Assembly (NCBI GenBank): GCA_045649405.1
Contig: JAZRPW010000025.1
Coordinates: 1-27,737 of the forward strand
Direction: 5' to 3'
From: RUG11462 sp045649405
Lineage (GTDB): Bacteria > Bacillota > Clostridia > Oscillospirales > Acutalibacteraceae
Length of the DNA: 27,737 nt
The position numbers were made by a program, and so were the translations under genes. Shown here one piece after another: positions 14,488 through 24,800 of this stretch. How positions within the stretch are numbered: the first letter of the stretch is position 1; each line of letters opens with the position of its first letter. The notes under the pieces were generated by a model. It was not told the DNA's origin. It saw only the letters and a program-made list of their open reading frames with translations, and did no database searches.

Positions 14488-15755
14488 AAAATGCAGTTTA
14501 TTGGATAGCGCTTCAAAACATTTTGGGTTATGGCTCTATTGCAGTTTCAGATGTTGTTGAAAGCTTTGAGAATGTAGCCGATTTATTTGATAAATCTTTA
14601 AAGCGTAGCGATGTTAAATTTTTGAATGATAAGTGTTTTAAAAAGTTAAAATCATTTGACCTTAAAAAAGCGCAAGCAATTATTGAATATTGTGATTAAA
14701 AAGATATAAAAATAATTACAATCGAAGATGAAGAGTATCCTATTTGTCTCAAAAGGATTATTAATCCACCAACTGTACTTTATGTTCGTGGCGATTTACC
14801 AAATTTGAACGAAGAAGTTGGTATTGGTATGGTAGGTACTCGTGATTGTAGTATGAATAGTATGATTACTGCGGCAACGCTTGCTTACAGAATTGCTCAA
14901 GCAGGTGCGATTGTTATAAGTGGTGGCGCTCACGGTATTGATACAAAATGTTCTCAAGGTGCTTTGTTTGCTAAAAAACCGTCTATCATTGTTAGACCTT
15001 GCGGTGTTGATTATGATTATTTAGCTTCATTATCAGACGTTAGAAAACAGGTTGAAAATTTTGGTGCGGTAATTAGTGAGGTGCAACCTTTAGGTAGAGT
15101 TGAGCGTGATGCATTTCAAATTAGAAATAGAATCATTGCTGCTTTGTCAATGGGTATTGTTGCTATTGAAGTTCCAGAGAAAAGCGGCGTGTTAATCACA
15201 ATTGGTTATGCGCTTGAATATGGCAAAGACATTTTTGCAGTGCCTGGCAATATTTCTGATGAAAGTTACAGGGGCTCAAATAGATTGTTGCAAGATGGCG
15301 CAATTCCAGTTTATACTCCTGCTGATGTTTTAAATGAATATATGTTTTCTTATTCGCACAAGTTGAATATTAATTACGCTCGTGCAGCAATTAACGATGA
15401 TGATATTTATTTAAATCTTCAGAAGAAGTATAGTAAAAAAGTTGAAACAGAACCTCATAAGAAAAAGGTTAGTGCTAAAAAGTCGATTGTTAAAATTGTA
15501 AAAGAAAAATTGACTAAAGAAGAACCGAAAGAACAAGTTGATGTTAAAACGAAATTAAAGTTTGAAGAATTAAACATTCAAGGCGATGAAAATATGAAAA
15601 AGGTTTATGAATGTTTTGGTAGTGAGCCGATTTCTGCTGATTTCATTGCAGAAAAAACCGGAATTGATGTTTCTGAAGTAATGTTTAATTTAACAGAACT
15701 TGAAATAAATGAAGCAATTAATTCTCTACCTGGTGGTAGATTTGAAATTAGATAA
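14484..15755 (+). pseudogene. dprA: DNA-processing protein DprA, interrupted by one in-frame TAA
   Basis: DprA loads RecA onto incoming single-stranded DNA during transformation. The frame opens at ATG 14484 (ATGA overlap with the methyltransferase) and reads an N-terminal helical SAM-like domain for 71 codons. It then meets TAA at 14697-14699 and continues in the same frame without further stops to 15755. After the stop come IITIEDEEYPICL, the Rossmann core with MVGTRD, ISGGAHGID, FQIRNRIIAALS, SGVLITIGYALEYG and IFAVPGNIS, a lysine-rich linker, and a C-terminal winged-helix-like region. Without the stop it would be 423 residues. No ATG/GTG/TTG with a ribosome binding site follows the stop; the first candidate, TTG 14805, lacks the beginning of the core. 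TAA serves as the normal stop elsewhere in the window. A recent nonsense mutation, a sequencing error, or a weakly expressed split protein are the options. Confidence 0.85.
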
Positions 15756-15768
15756 AATGGAGAAAGTT

Positions 15769-17865
15769 ATGTCAAAATTAGTAATACTTGAATCACCTGG
15801 CAAAGCTAAAACAGTTAAAAAATATTTAGGCGCAGATTATGATGTTGTGGCTTGTATGGGCCATATTAGAGACTTGCCTAAATCACAAATGGGTGTAGAT
15901 ATTGAAAAGAATTTTGAACCAAAATATATGGAAATGCGTGATAAGAAAGAGATAATTAAATCTCTTCGTAGCAAAGCATCAGATTCTGAATTTGTTTATC
16001 TCGCAGCCGACCCTGATAGAGAAGGTGAAGCGATTTCTTGGCATCTTTGCCATATTTTAGGTCTTGATAAAGAAGAACTTAATAGAATTACTTTTAATGA
16101 AATCACCAAAAAGGGTGTTGAAGAAGGCATTAAAAATCCAAGAAAGATTGATATGGATTTGGTTGATGCTCAACAAGCAAGAAGAGTTCTTGACAGAATT
16201 GTTGGTTATAAATTAAGCCCATTTTTGTGGAGAAAAGTTAAAAGAGGTTTGTCTGCTGGTAGATGTCAGTCTGCAGCGCTCAAAATTGTTGTTGATAGAG
16301 AAAAAGAGATTAGAGCTTTTGTTCCGGAAGAATTTTGGTCAATTGAAGCGTTGCTTATGAAAGGCAGAAGCAATGTTGAATCTCATTTGAGTTTAGACAA
16401 AAACGGTAAAAAGGTAAAAATTGAAACCGAAAGTCAAGCAAACGAAATTTTAAATGATTTGAACGACGCAGAATATGTTGTAAAAAATGTTGTAAAGGGT
16501 AGCCGTAAAAAGCAACCGGCTCCACCATTTATTACATCAACATTACAACAAGAAGCATCAAGAAAACTTAATTTCAATGCACAAAAAACAATGCGTGTTG
16601 CTCAAAACTTGTATGAAGGTGTTGAAATTAAAGGTCAAGGCGCTACCGGTTTGATTACCTATATGCGTACAGACTCTTTGAGAATCTCTGAAGAAGCAAG
16701 AGCCGCTGGTAATAGCTATATTAAAGCTACTTATGGCGATAAATATTTGCCATCAAAACCACGCTATTATAAAACTAAAAAAGGCGCTCAAGATGCACAC
16801 GAGGCTATTAGACCAACCAATCCAATGTTGACTCCTGATAGCATTAAAGATTCGCTTACTAATGACCAATACAAACTTTACAAACTTGTTTGGGAGCGTT
16901 TTATTGCTTCATTAATGGCAGAATGCATTCAAAACACAGTTAATGTTGATATTGATGCAAATGGTTATACTTTCAAAGCAAGTGGCTATTCTGTAAAATT
17001 TGATGGTTTTACTTGCCTTTACATTGAAGGAAAAGATGAAAAAGAAGAAAGCGGCAAAGCACTTCCTGAATTAGAGGTTGAAGATGTGCTTAAGTTAAAG
17101 AGTTTAACTCCAAGTCAACACTTCACTCAACCACCTGCAAGATTTACTGAAGCTTCACTTATTAAAATGCTTGAAGAAAGTGGTATTGGCAGACCAAGTA
17201 CGTTTGCTTCAACAGTTTCAACAATTATAAGTCGTGAATATGTTGAAAGAGATAAAAAATCATTAGTTCCAACAAAACTTGGCGAAATTATTACTGATTT
17301 ATTGGCGGACCTTTTCCCTGAAATTGTTGACCAAAAATTCACTGCTAAAGTTGAAAGCCAACTTGATGGTGTTGAATCTGGCGATGTTGAATGGAAGAAA
17401 ATGCTTGCTTCTTTCTATAAAGGATTTGATAAAACATTATCTTCAGCAGAACAAAAAATGGATGGCACAAAAGTTAAAGTGCCTGTTGAAGAAAGTGATG
17501 TTGTTTGCGAAAAATGTGGTAGAAAAATGGTTGTTCGTTCAAGCAAGTTTGGTAAATTCTTGGCTTGCCCTGGCTATCCTGAATGTAAAAACACAAAATC
17601 AATAACAACAGAAACAAAAGGTTTGTGCCCAAAATGTGGCTCAAAAATTATTGAGCTTAAATCTAAAAAAGGTTATAAATACTTTGCTTGCGAAAAAGGC
17701 AAAGAATGTAACTTTATGACTTGGGATGTACCTACTGATAAAAACTGTCCTAACTGTGGTAAAACTTTGTTTAAGCGCAGAGGTGGACTTACTGTTTGTA
17801 ACAACGAAGGTTGTGGTTACGAAGTAAAAACAACCCGTTCAAAAAAGGGCAAGGATAATGAATAG
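15769..17865 (+). CDS. topA: DNA topoisomerase I (type IA)
   Basis: TopA relaxes negative supercoils by cutting one strand. The protein is 698 residues. The TOPRIM domain has LVILESPGKAKTVKKYLG with Glu8 and DPDREGE (81-87). The active tyrosine is Tyr298 in ITYMRTDSLRIS, and GIGRPSTFA follows. Three C-terminal zinc ribbons are seen: CEKCG...CPGYPEC, CPKCG...CEKGKEC and CPNCG...CNNEGC. ATG 15769 is preceded by GGAG six bases upstream; an in-frame ATG four codons earlier (15757) contains that site and is not preferred. It follows dprA by 13 bases, the same pairing as in many Firmicutes, and overlaps trmFO by eight bases. Confidence 0.97.
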   Translation: MSKLVILESPGKAKTVKKYLGADYDVVACMGHIRDLPKSQMGVDIEKNFEPKYMEMRDKKEIIKSLRSKASDSEFVYLAADPDREGEAISWHLCHILGLDKEELNRITFNEITKKGVEEGIKNPRKIDMDLVDAQQARRVLDRIVGYKLSPFLWRKVKRGLSAGRCQSAALKIVVDREKEIRAFVPEEFWSIEALLMKGRSNVESHLSLDKNGKKVKIETESQANEILNDLNDAEYVVKNVVKGSRKKQPAPPFITSTLQQEASRKLNFNAQKTMRVAQNLYEGVEIKGQGATGLITYMRTDSLRISEEARAAGNSYIKATYGDKYLPSKPRYYKTKKGAQDAHEAIRPTNPMLTPDSIKDSLTNDQYKLYKLVWERFIASLMAECIQNTVNVDIDANGYTFKASGYSVKFDGFTCLYIEGKDEKEESGKALPELEVEDVLKLKSLTPSQHFTQPPARFTEASLIKMLEESGIGRPSTFASTVSTIISREYVERDKKSLVPTKLGEIITDLLADLFPEIVDQKFTAKVESQLDGVESGDVEWKKMLASFYKGFDKTLSSAEQKMDGTKVKVPVEESDVVCEKCGRKMVVRSSKFGKFLACPGYPECKNTKSITTETKGLCPKCGSKIIELKSKKGYKYFACEKGKECNFMTWDVPTDKNCPNCGKTLFKRRGGLTVCNNEGCGYEVKTTRSKKGKDNE

Positions 17866-19183
17866 TGTAAACGTAATTGGTGCTGGATTAGCAGGCTGCG
17901 AAGCTGCTTATTATTTAGCTAACAAAGGCATCAAAGTAACTTTGTTTGAACAAAAACCAATAAAGCGTTCTCCTGCACATCATATTGATTCTTTTGCAGA
18001 GCTAGTTTGTTCTAACTCATTAAAAGCGATGAGAATTAATAGTGCAGGCGGACTTTTAAAAGAAGAAATGCGCAGAATGGGCTCAATTTGTCTTGAAGCT
18101 GCATCATTTTGTGCAGTTCCTGCTGGTGGCGCATTAGCGGTTAATAGATATTTGTTTTCTGATTATATAACCAAAAAAATTAAAGAACACGAAAACATTG
18201 AAATTGTTTATGACGAAGTAACTCAGATTCCTGACGATAAACCTACAATCATTGCAACAGGTCCATTAACCGATGGAGATTTGGCTATTAGTATTTCAAA
18301 ACTAACCGGTGCATATCTTTCGTTTTATGACGCCGCTGCTCCGATTGTTACAGTTGAAAGCATTGATATGTCTTGTGCTTTTGAACAAAGCAGATACGAC
18401 AGGGGAGATGCTGATGATTACATCAACTGTCCAATGGATAAAGAAGAGTACGAAACTTTCTACAATGAGCTTGTGAAAGCCGAGGGTGCACCAACAAGTT
18501 CATTTGATAAAAAGAGTGTTTATGAAGGTTGTATGCCAATTGAAGTTATGGCCTCTCGTGGTGCTGATACAATGCGTTTTGGCCCATTAAAACCAGTTGG
18601 TCTTACTAATCCAAGAACAGGTCATAGACCTTGGGCAAATTTGCAACTTAGAAAAGAAAACAAAGAAGGAACTTTGTATAATCTTGTTGGTTTTCAAACA
18701 AACTTAAAATTTGGTGAGCAAAAAAGAGTATTTTCTTTAATTCCTGCGCTTAAAAATGCGGAGTTTGTAAGATACGGCGTAATGCATAGAAACTCTTTTA
18801 TAAATTCGCCAAAATTACTTAATGAAAACTTTAAATTAAAGACAAAAGACAACATTTGGTTTGCAGGTCAAATCACTGGTGTCGAAGGATATATGGAATC
18901 TGCAATGTCAGGTATTTTGGCAGCTATTTCTGTTTATAATACTTTAATGGAAATACCACAAATGCGTTTGCCTGAAACCACAATGTGTGGTGCTTTGTCA
19001 AAATATATTAGCACAGATGATAAGAAAGATTTTCAACCAATGGGTGCTAATTTTGGAATTTTGCCAAGAGAAGGAATTTTAATTAAGAATAAGCAAGAAA
19101 GATATCAAGTAATTGCTGAAAAAGCACTTGCTGATTTGAAAATTGCTTTGGAAGAAAATTTACATAATGGAGAAAGAATATGA
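17858..19183 (+). CDS. trmFO: Methylenetetrahydrofolate-tRNA (uracil-54-C5) methyltransferase
   Basis: TrmFO forms m5U54 in the T-loop of tRNA using methylenetetrahydrofolate and FAD. The protein is 441 residues. The FAD-binding loop is VIGAGLAGCEAA (6-17). Also present are AELVCSNSLKA with Cys51, YEGCMPIEVMASRG with the second catalytic cysteine, PRTGHRPWANLQLR, and GQITGVEGYMESA near the C-terminus. It overlaps topA by eight bases (ATGAATAG) and the next gene by ATGA, so translational coupling is likely. The order topA-trmFO is common in Firmicutes. Confidence 0.97.
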   Translation: MNSVNVIGAGLAGCEAAYYLANKGIKVTLFEQKPIKRSPAHHIDSFAELVCSNSLKAMRINSAGGLLKEEMRRMGSICLEAASFCAVPAGGALAVNRYLFSDYITKKIKEHENIEIVYDEVTQIPDDKPTIIATGPLTDGDLAISISKLTGAYLSFYDAAAPIVTVESIDMSCAFEQSRYDRGDADDYINCPMDKEEYETFYNELVKAEGAPTSSFDKKSVYEGCMPIEVMASRGADTMRFGPLKPVGLTNPRTGHRPWANLQLRKENKEGTLYNLVGFQTNLKFGEQKRVFSLIPALKNAEFVRYGVMHRNSFINSPKLLNENFKLKTKDNIWFAGQITGVEGYMESAMSGILAAISVYNTLMEIPQMRLPETTMCGALSKYISTDDKKDFQPMGANFGILPREGILIKNKQERYQVIAEKALADLKIALEENLHNGERI

Positions 19184-20175
19184 AAATAGTTATTGATGCT
19201 TTCGGTGGCGATAATGCACCTTTGTCAAATATTGAAGGTGCTGCCTTAGCAGTAAAAGAGTATGACGCTCAAATTATTCTTTGTGGTGATGAACAAAAGA
19301 TTAAACAATGCGCAAGTGAGAATAACATTTCACTTGAAGGCATTGAAATTTTGCATGCAGATGATGTTTTTGATGTTCATGATGACCCAAATTTACTTTT
19401 AAAATCCAAAAGCAATACATCACTTGCAGTTAGTTTTAAAGCAGTCAAAGATGGCTTGGCTGATGCTGTGATTTCTGCTGGTTCTTCAGGCGCAGTTTTA
19501 ATGGGTGGTACCTTTATTGTTAAAAGAATTAAGGGTATTAAAAGACCAGCTTTTGCATCTGTTTTGCCAACAACAACTACTCCATATATGCTTGTTGATA
19601 TGGGTGCTAATATTGATGTTAGACCAGAAATTTTAGTTCAATTTGCAATTGTTGGTAGCGCTTATATGAAAAATGTTGTTGGTGTTGAAAATCCACGTGT
19701 TGGTCTTATTAACATTGGCGCTGAAGACACAAAAGGTGGCGAATTGCTTGTTGAAACCCACAAAAGATTAAAAGAAGAAAAAAGTATTAATTTCATTGGC
19801 AATGTTGAGCCAAGAGATTTGCCAACAGGCGCTTGTGACGTTGCAGTTTGTGATGGTTTTACTGGTAATGTTGTGCTTAAACTTACCGAAGGCGTTGCAA
19901 TGTCAATGATGAAAATGGTTAAAAACATTTTATACAAAAATGCTATTAGTAAAATTGCTGCTTTGATGATTAAAAAAGGTCTTATGGGACTTAAGAAAAA
20001 ATTTGATTATTCTGAGCATGGTGGTGCACCACTTATTGGTGTTAAAGCGCCGGTAATCAAAGCACATGGTAGTGCTGATGCAAAAACAATTAAATCTTCA
20101 GTTAAACAAGCAATTGCTTTTGCAAACACAGGCGTAATTGAAGATATTGAAAACGCAATTAAGGGTGAAAACTAA
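19180..20175 (+). CDS. plsX: Phosphate acyltransferase PlsX
   Basis: PlsX converts acyl-ACP and phosphate to acyl phosphate for phosphatidic acid synthesis by PlsY; it is a peripheral membrane enzyme. The protein is 331 residues and begins MKIVIDAFGGDNAP, with VISAGSSGAVLMGG, RPAFASVLPT, LVDMGANIDVRP, ALVNIGAE-like LINIGAEDTKG, CDGFTGNVVLK and GAPLIGVKAPVIKAHG. It overlaps trmFO by ATGA. In many Gram-positives fabD, fabG and acpP lie between plsX and rnc; here rnc follows after one base. Confidence 0.96.
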   Translation: MKIVIDAFGGDNAPLSNIEGAALAVKEYDAQIILCGDEQKIKQCASENNISLEGIEILHADDVFDVHDDPNLLLKSKSNTSLAVSFKAVKDGLADAVISAGSSGAVLMGGTFIVKRIKGIKRPAFASVLPTTTTPYMLVDMGANIDVRPEILVQFAIVGSAYMKNVVGVENPRVGLINIGAEDTKGGELLVETHKRLKEEKSINFIGNVEPRDLPTGACDVAVCDGFTGNVVLKLTEGVAMSMMKMVKNILYKNAISKIAALMIKKGLMGLKKKFDYSEHGGAPLIGVKAPVIKAHGSADAKTIKSSVKQAIAFANTGVIEDIENAIKGEN

Positions 20176-20176
20176 A

Positions 20177-20848
20177 ATGGAAAGACTCGAAAAAAACATT
20201 GGTTATGTTTTTTCAAATAAAAAGCTGTTAGAACTTGCTTTAACTCATTCTTCTTATGCAAATGAAATGGGTGCAAATTATGAATGCAATGAGCGACTTG
20301 AATTTTTAGGAGATTCAGTTTTGTCTATCATTGTTTCTGACTATCTTTACAACAATTATGAAACACAAGAAGGTGACTTAACCAAACTTCGTGCTTCACT
20401 TGTTTGTGAAGATGCACTTTTTGATTTTGCAAAAGAAATTGAACTTGGCGAGTTTATTAAACTTGGAAAAGGCGAAAAATTAAATGGTGGTAACAAACGC
20501 CCATCAATTCTTTCAGATGCTTTTGAAGCTTTGTTGGCTGCAATGTATCTTGATGGTGGAATTGCACCTGTTAAAGACTTTGTTTTGCGTTTTGTTAAAG
20601 CAGATTTGAAAGATACAAAAAGAATTACTTTTAAGGATTATAAAACAGAATTACAAGAAGTAATTCAAAAAAATCCTGAAGAAAAAATTACTTATGTTTT
20701 GGTTGGTGAAGAAGGTCCTGACCATAACAAAACATTTACCGTTTCAATTGAGCTTAATTCTTTGTCGATTGCAAAGGGTACTGGTAGAAGTAAAAAAGCG
20801 GCTGAACAAGCAGCAGCACATGAAGCATTAAAGTTGATGGGACTATGA
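20177..20848 (+). CDS. rnc: Ribonuclease III
   Basis: RNase III cuts double-stranded RNA, including rRNA precursors. The protein is 223 residues. The catalytic domain has NERLEFLGDSVL with Glu42 and Asp46 and SDAFEALLAAMYLDGG with Asp114 and Glu117. A C-terminal double-stranded RNA-binding domain (DYKTELQEVIQ to SKKAAEQAAAHEAL) completes it. ATG 20177 starts directly after the plsX stop, with AAGGGTG about ten bases upstream. It overlaps the radical SAM gene by ATGA. Confidence 0.97.
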   Translation: MERLEKNIGYVFSNKKLLELALTHSSYANEMGANYECNERLEFLGDSVLSIIVSDYLYNNYETQEGDLTKLRASLVCEDALFDFAKEIELGEFIKLGKGEKLNGGNKRPSILSDAFEALLAAMYLDGGIAPVKDFVLRFVKADLKDTKRITFKDYKTELQEVIQKNPEEKITYVLVGEEGPDHNKTFTVSIELNSLSIAKGTGRSKKAAEQAAAHEALKLMGL

Positions 20849-21840
20849 GTCATAGTAACATTTCTATTTTTATTCCGCACATTGGTTGCCCTTGTAAATG
20901 CAGTTTTTGTAATCAGGTTTATATAACCGGAAAGCAAAAAATGCCAACTGAAGATGAAATTGATAGTGCAGTTGAAACTGCAATAAATTCAAAAAGATTT
21001 GACAGACAAAAAGGACAAATTGCTTTTTTTGGCGGAAGTTTTACTGCAATTGACAGAAATTTGATGATTAAGTTTCTCGAAATTGCAAAAAAACATATTG
21101 ATAAAGGAAATGTTGAAAGCATTAGAATTTCAACAAGGCCCGACGCAATTAATAAAGAAATTTTGCAAATTTTAAAGCAATATGGTGTTAAATCAATTGA
21201 ACTTGGCGCACAAAGTATGTGTGATGAAGTTTTGATTGCAAACAATAGGGGACATTCTGCATTTGATGTTAAAAATGCTTGTCAGTTAATCAAAGAACAG
21301 GGTTTTGAATTAGGCCTTCAAATGATGACTGGTCTTTACAAAAGTGATGATGAAAAAGATTTGTTCACTGCAAATGAGTTTGTAAAATTAAACCCTGATA
21401 CTGTTAGAATTTATCCAACGGTTGTTTTGAAAAATACATTGCTTGAAAAGATGTATTTAAATCAAGAATACCAACCACAGTCGGTTGAAGATGCTGCAAA
21501 GTCTGGCGCAAAACTTTTAAAGTTGTTTTATGATAACAACATTAAAGTTATTCGTTTTGGACTTCACAGCATTGAAGACGAAAGTTTTGTTGCAGGCGCT
21601 TTTCACCCTGCGTTAAGTGAAATTGCTCAATCATATATCTATCGAGATTTGATTGAAGCAATTATACATAAACCTGGTTTTTATACTGTTTTTGTTAAAG
21701 AAACTGAAATTTCAAAAGCAATTGGACAAAACAAATCAAACATTGAATATTTTAATTCAAAGAATATATTTTTGAATGTGAAAATAATGGAAAACTTAAA
21801 AAAATATGAGATTATTTTAAAAGAAAGGAAAGATGGTTAA
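20845..21840 (+). CDS. Elp3-like radical SAM protein of unknown function
   Basis: A 331-residue radical SAM enzyme. Cys15, Cys19 and Cys22 (CPCKCSFC) bind the 4Fe-4S cluster; FFGGSFTAI (the GGSF-type SAM site), ISTRPDAI and SIELGAQS follow the Elp3/YhcC pattern. There is no acetyltransferase domain as in true Elp3. The C-terminal 70 residues (after FHPALSEIAQS) are not recognised. The substrate is unknown; tRNA modification is a guess from the family. It is tightly placed, overlapping rnc by ATGA and ending one base before smc starts. Confidence 0.85.
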   Translation: MSHSNISIFIPHIGCPCKCSFCNQVYITGKQKMPTEDEIDSAVETAINSKRFDRQKGQIAFFGGSFTAIDRNLMIKFLEIAKKHIDKGNVESIRISTRPDAINKEILQILKQYGVKSIELGAQSMCDEVLIANNRGHSAFDVKNACQLIKEQGFELGLQMMTGLYKSDDEKDLFTANEFVKLNPDTVRIYPTVVLKNTLLEKMYLNQEYQPQSVEDAAKSGAKLLKLFYDNNIKVIRFGLHSIEDESFVAGAFHPALSEIAQSYIYRDLIEAIIHKPGFYTVFVKETEISKAIGQNKSNIEYFNSKNIFLNVKIMENLKKYEIILKERKDG

Positions 21841-24800
21841 ATGAGACTTAAAGCAATAGAAATTCAAGGCTTTAAATCATTCCCAGATAAAACTAGACTT
21901 ACATTTGACCAAGATATAACTGCAGTTATTGGCCCTAATGGTAGCGGTAAGAGTAACATTTCTGATGCTATTCGTTGGGTATTAGGCGAACAGTCAAACA
22001 AACAACTTCGCGGTAAGTCAATGGAAGACGTTATCTTCACTGGTACTGAAAAAAGAAAAGCGCTTGGATTTGCCGAAGTTTCTATTTCTATTGATAATTC
22101 AACAGGTGGCTTGCAATTTGATAATGATGAAGTTACCGTTACAAGAAGATATTTTCGTTCAGGCGAAAGCGAATACAGAATCAATGGCAATACTGTAAGA
22201 CTTAGAGATATTCACGAATTGTTTATGGATACCGGTCTAGGTCGTGATGGTTATTCTATGATTGGACAAGGTAGAATTGACGAAATTGTTGGTTCTAAGT
22301 CTGATGAAAGAAGAGACATTTTTGAAGAAGCAGCAGGTATTTCAAAATATCGTTATCGTAGATTAGAGTCTGAAAGAAAATTGGCTCACGCAGAAGATAA
22401 TTTGTTAAGACTTAAAGACATTTTCTATGAACTCGAATCTCGTGTTAAACCACTTAAAGAGCAAAGTGAAAAAGCAAAAGAATTTTTGTCTGTTTCTGGC
22501 GAGAAAAAACAACTTGAAATTGGTTTATGGCTTAACACTTTGAACAAATCTGACGAGCAATTAAAAACTCAAGATGAGAAAATTACTCTTGCAAAATCAC
22601 AATACGAAAGATTAGAAAGAGAAATTACTGAACTTATTGCTCAATCTGACATTGCAGCGATTGAATCTAACAAACTTTCTTCTCAAATTGATGCAATTCG
22701 TAGAGAAGCTGCAAAAGCAGATGAAGAAACATCTGAAATTAAAGGTCAAATTGCGGTTTTGAATAACAATATCTTACATAACAATGAAAACATTGAAAGA
22801 TTAAAAGGCGAAATTGAAACTGCAAATACTGATGATGAAACTTTAGATAAAGATATTGAAACAAAAGAGGCATTAATTAAAGAAATTGAAGAGAAAATTA
22901 GTGCTAAAACTGAAGAATTAAACAACAAACTTGAAGATTTGGCATCAGTTTCTGGAGACTCAGGCGATTTTTCTGAAAAAATTGCTAATAAAAACGCAAA
23001 ATTGAATGAATTAACAGAAAAAATTTCAGAATGCAAGGTTGATTTGGTTTCTGCTAAAACTGCAGTTAATGAAATTGATAATTCATTTGATAATTTTGAT
23101 GAAACGGTTAAGAAAATTGAAGATTATCTTGAAGATATTACTGAAGAAATTGAAGATTGTAACGCAGATATTGAAGACTGTGATAAGGTAATTAATGAAA
23201 GTTCAAATGTTATTAATGGCTTTAAACTTAAACTTGAAAAACGTAATCAAAAGATTAATGATTTAACCGAAGAGATTAACAACAAAACTCTTGACAAGTC
23301 TGAATTTCAACGCAGAATTAAAATGCTTGAAGAGTTCGAGAAAAATCTTGAAGGTTATGTTTATGCAGTTAAACAAGTTTGTAAAGCATCTGATAATGGC
23401 GAATTAAAAGGAATTCATGGTCCTGTTTCTCGTCTTATTGATGTAAAAGCAGAATATTCAGTGGCAATTGAAACTGCTTTAGGTGCTGCTGCACAAAATG
23501 TTATTGTTTCAAATGAAGATTATGCTAAACGTGCGATTGAATATTTGAAAAGAAATAATGCAGGTAGAGCAACATTTTTGCCACTTACTTCAATTAGACC
23601 AATTACATTAAAAGAAGATTCTGTTGACAAATGCAACGGTTTTGTTGATTATGCAGACAAACTTGTAAAAACTAAAAATGAGTATAAAGATATTATTAGT
23701 TCATTGCTTTCAAGAACAGTAATTTGTGAAGATATAGACACTGCTGTTTCAATGGCTAAAAAATATTCTTATAGATTTAGAATTGTTACTCTTGATGGTC
23801 AAGTTGTTAATGCCGGTGGTTCGCTTACTGGTGGTTCACTTTCTAAGAACGCAGGTTTGTTGAACCGTTCTGCACAAATTGATGAATTGAAATCTAAAAT
23901 TGACAAAACAAATGAATCAATTAAATTATTGTCAGTTGAACTTGAAAAAATCAAGAAAGAACAAGAAAATTATAACAGTTCTTTCGAAAACAATGAAATT
24001 GAATTAAAACGTGCAAATGAAGACAAAATTAGACTTTTAGGTGAATTGAAACTTTTAGATGAGCAATACAATACCAACAAGTCTAATCTTGACAATTTGT
24101 TGAAGAGCAAAGAAATGTCTGATTCTCGTACAAAAGAGTTGAATGACAAAATTACTACTTTTGAAAAACAACTTGAAAAGTTAGAGAATGAGAAGAAAGA
24201 AGTTGAAGAATCAATTGACATGCTTCTTTCTAATAAAGACAAGTTGTCAGATGTTAAAACTGAAATTACTGATAAAATTTCAGCAATTAGATTTGAAATT
24301 GCTTCTTTCAACAAAGATATTGACAATCTTCGAGATGCTATTTTACAAATCAAACAAACAAAGAACGACAGAGTTGGTAGAATTTCTTCATTAAACTTAG
24401 AAATTGAGCAATTTGAAGTTAAAAACAAAATTGAAAGTGAAGAAATTGAGCGTCTTTCTCAAATTTCAAGTGGGTTTATTTCTAAATCTGAATCAAGTGA
24501 AGATGAGATTAAAAGACTTACTGAAAAACGCAATCAAATTGAGCAAAATAACTATCAATCACGTAATGTTGAACGTGAAAAATCACAAGATAAGGAAAAA
24601 TTATCTGGCGAACTTGCTCGTTTGACAGAAAGAAAAGAAACTTTAGAAAGACAATATGCTGATATTATTTCTAAACTTTATGAAGAGTATGAACTTACAA
24701 AATCTCAGGCAGAAGAAATAGGATTCCATATTGATGATATTCCTGCTGCTACAAAACGTTTGAACGAAATTAAATCTAAAATTCGTTCTCTCGGTTCTGT

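Noticed and set aside
14697..14699. TAA reassigned as a sense codon in this organism
   Set aside because: Most intact genes in the window end in TAA at their expected length, so TAA is a working stop.
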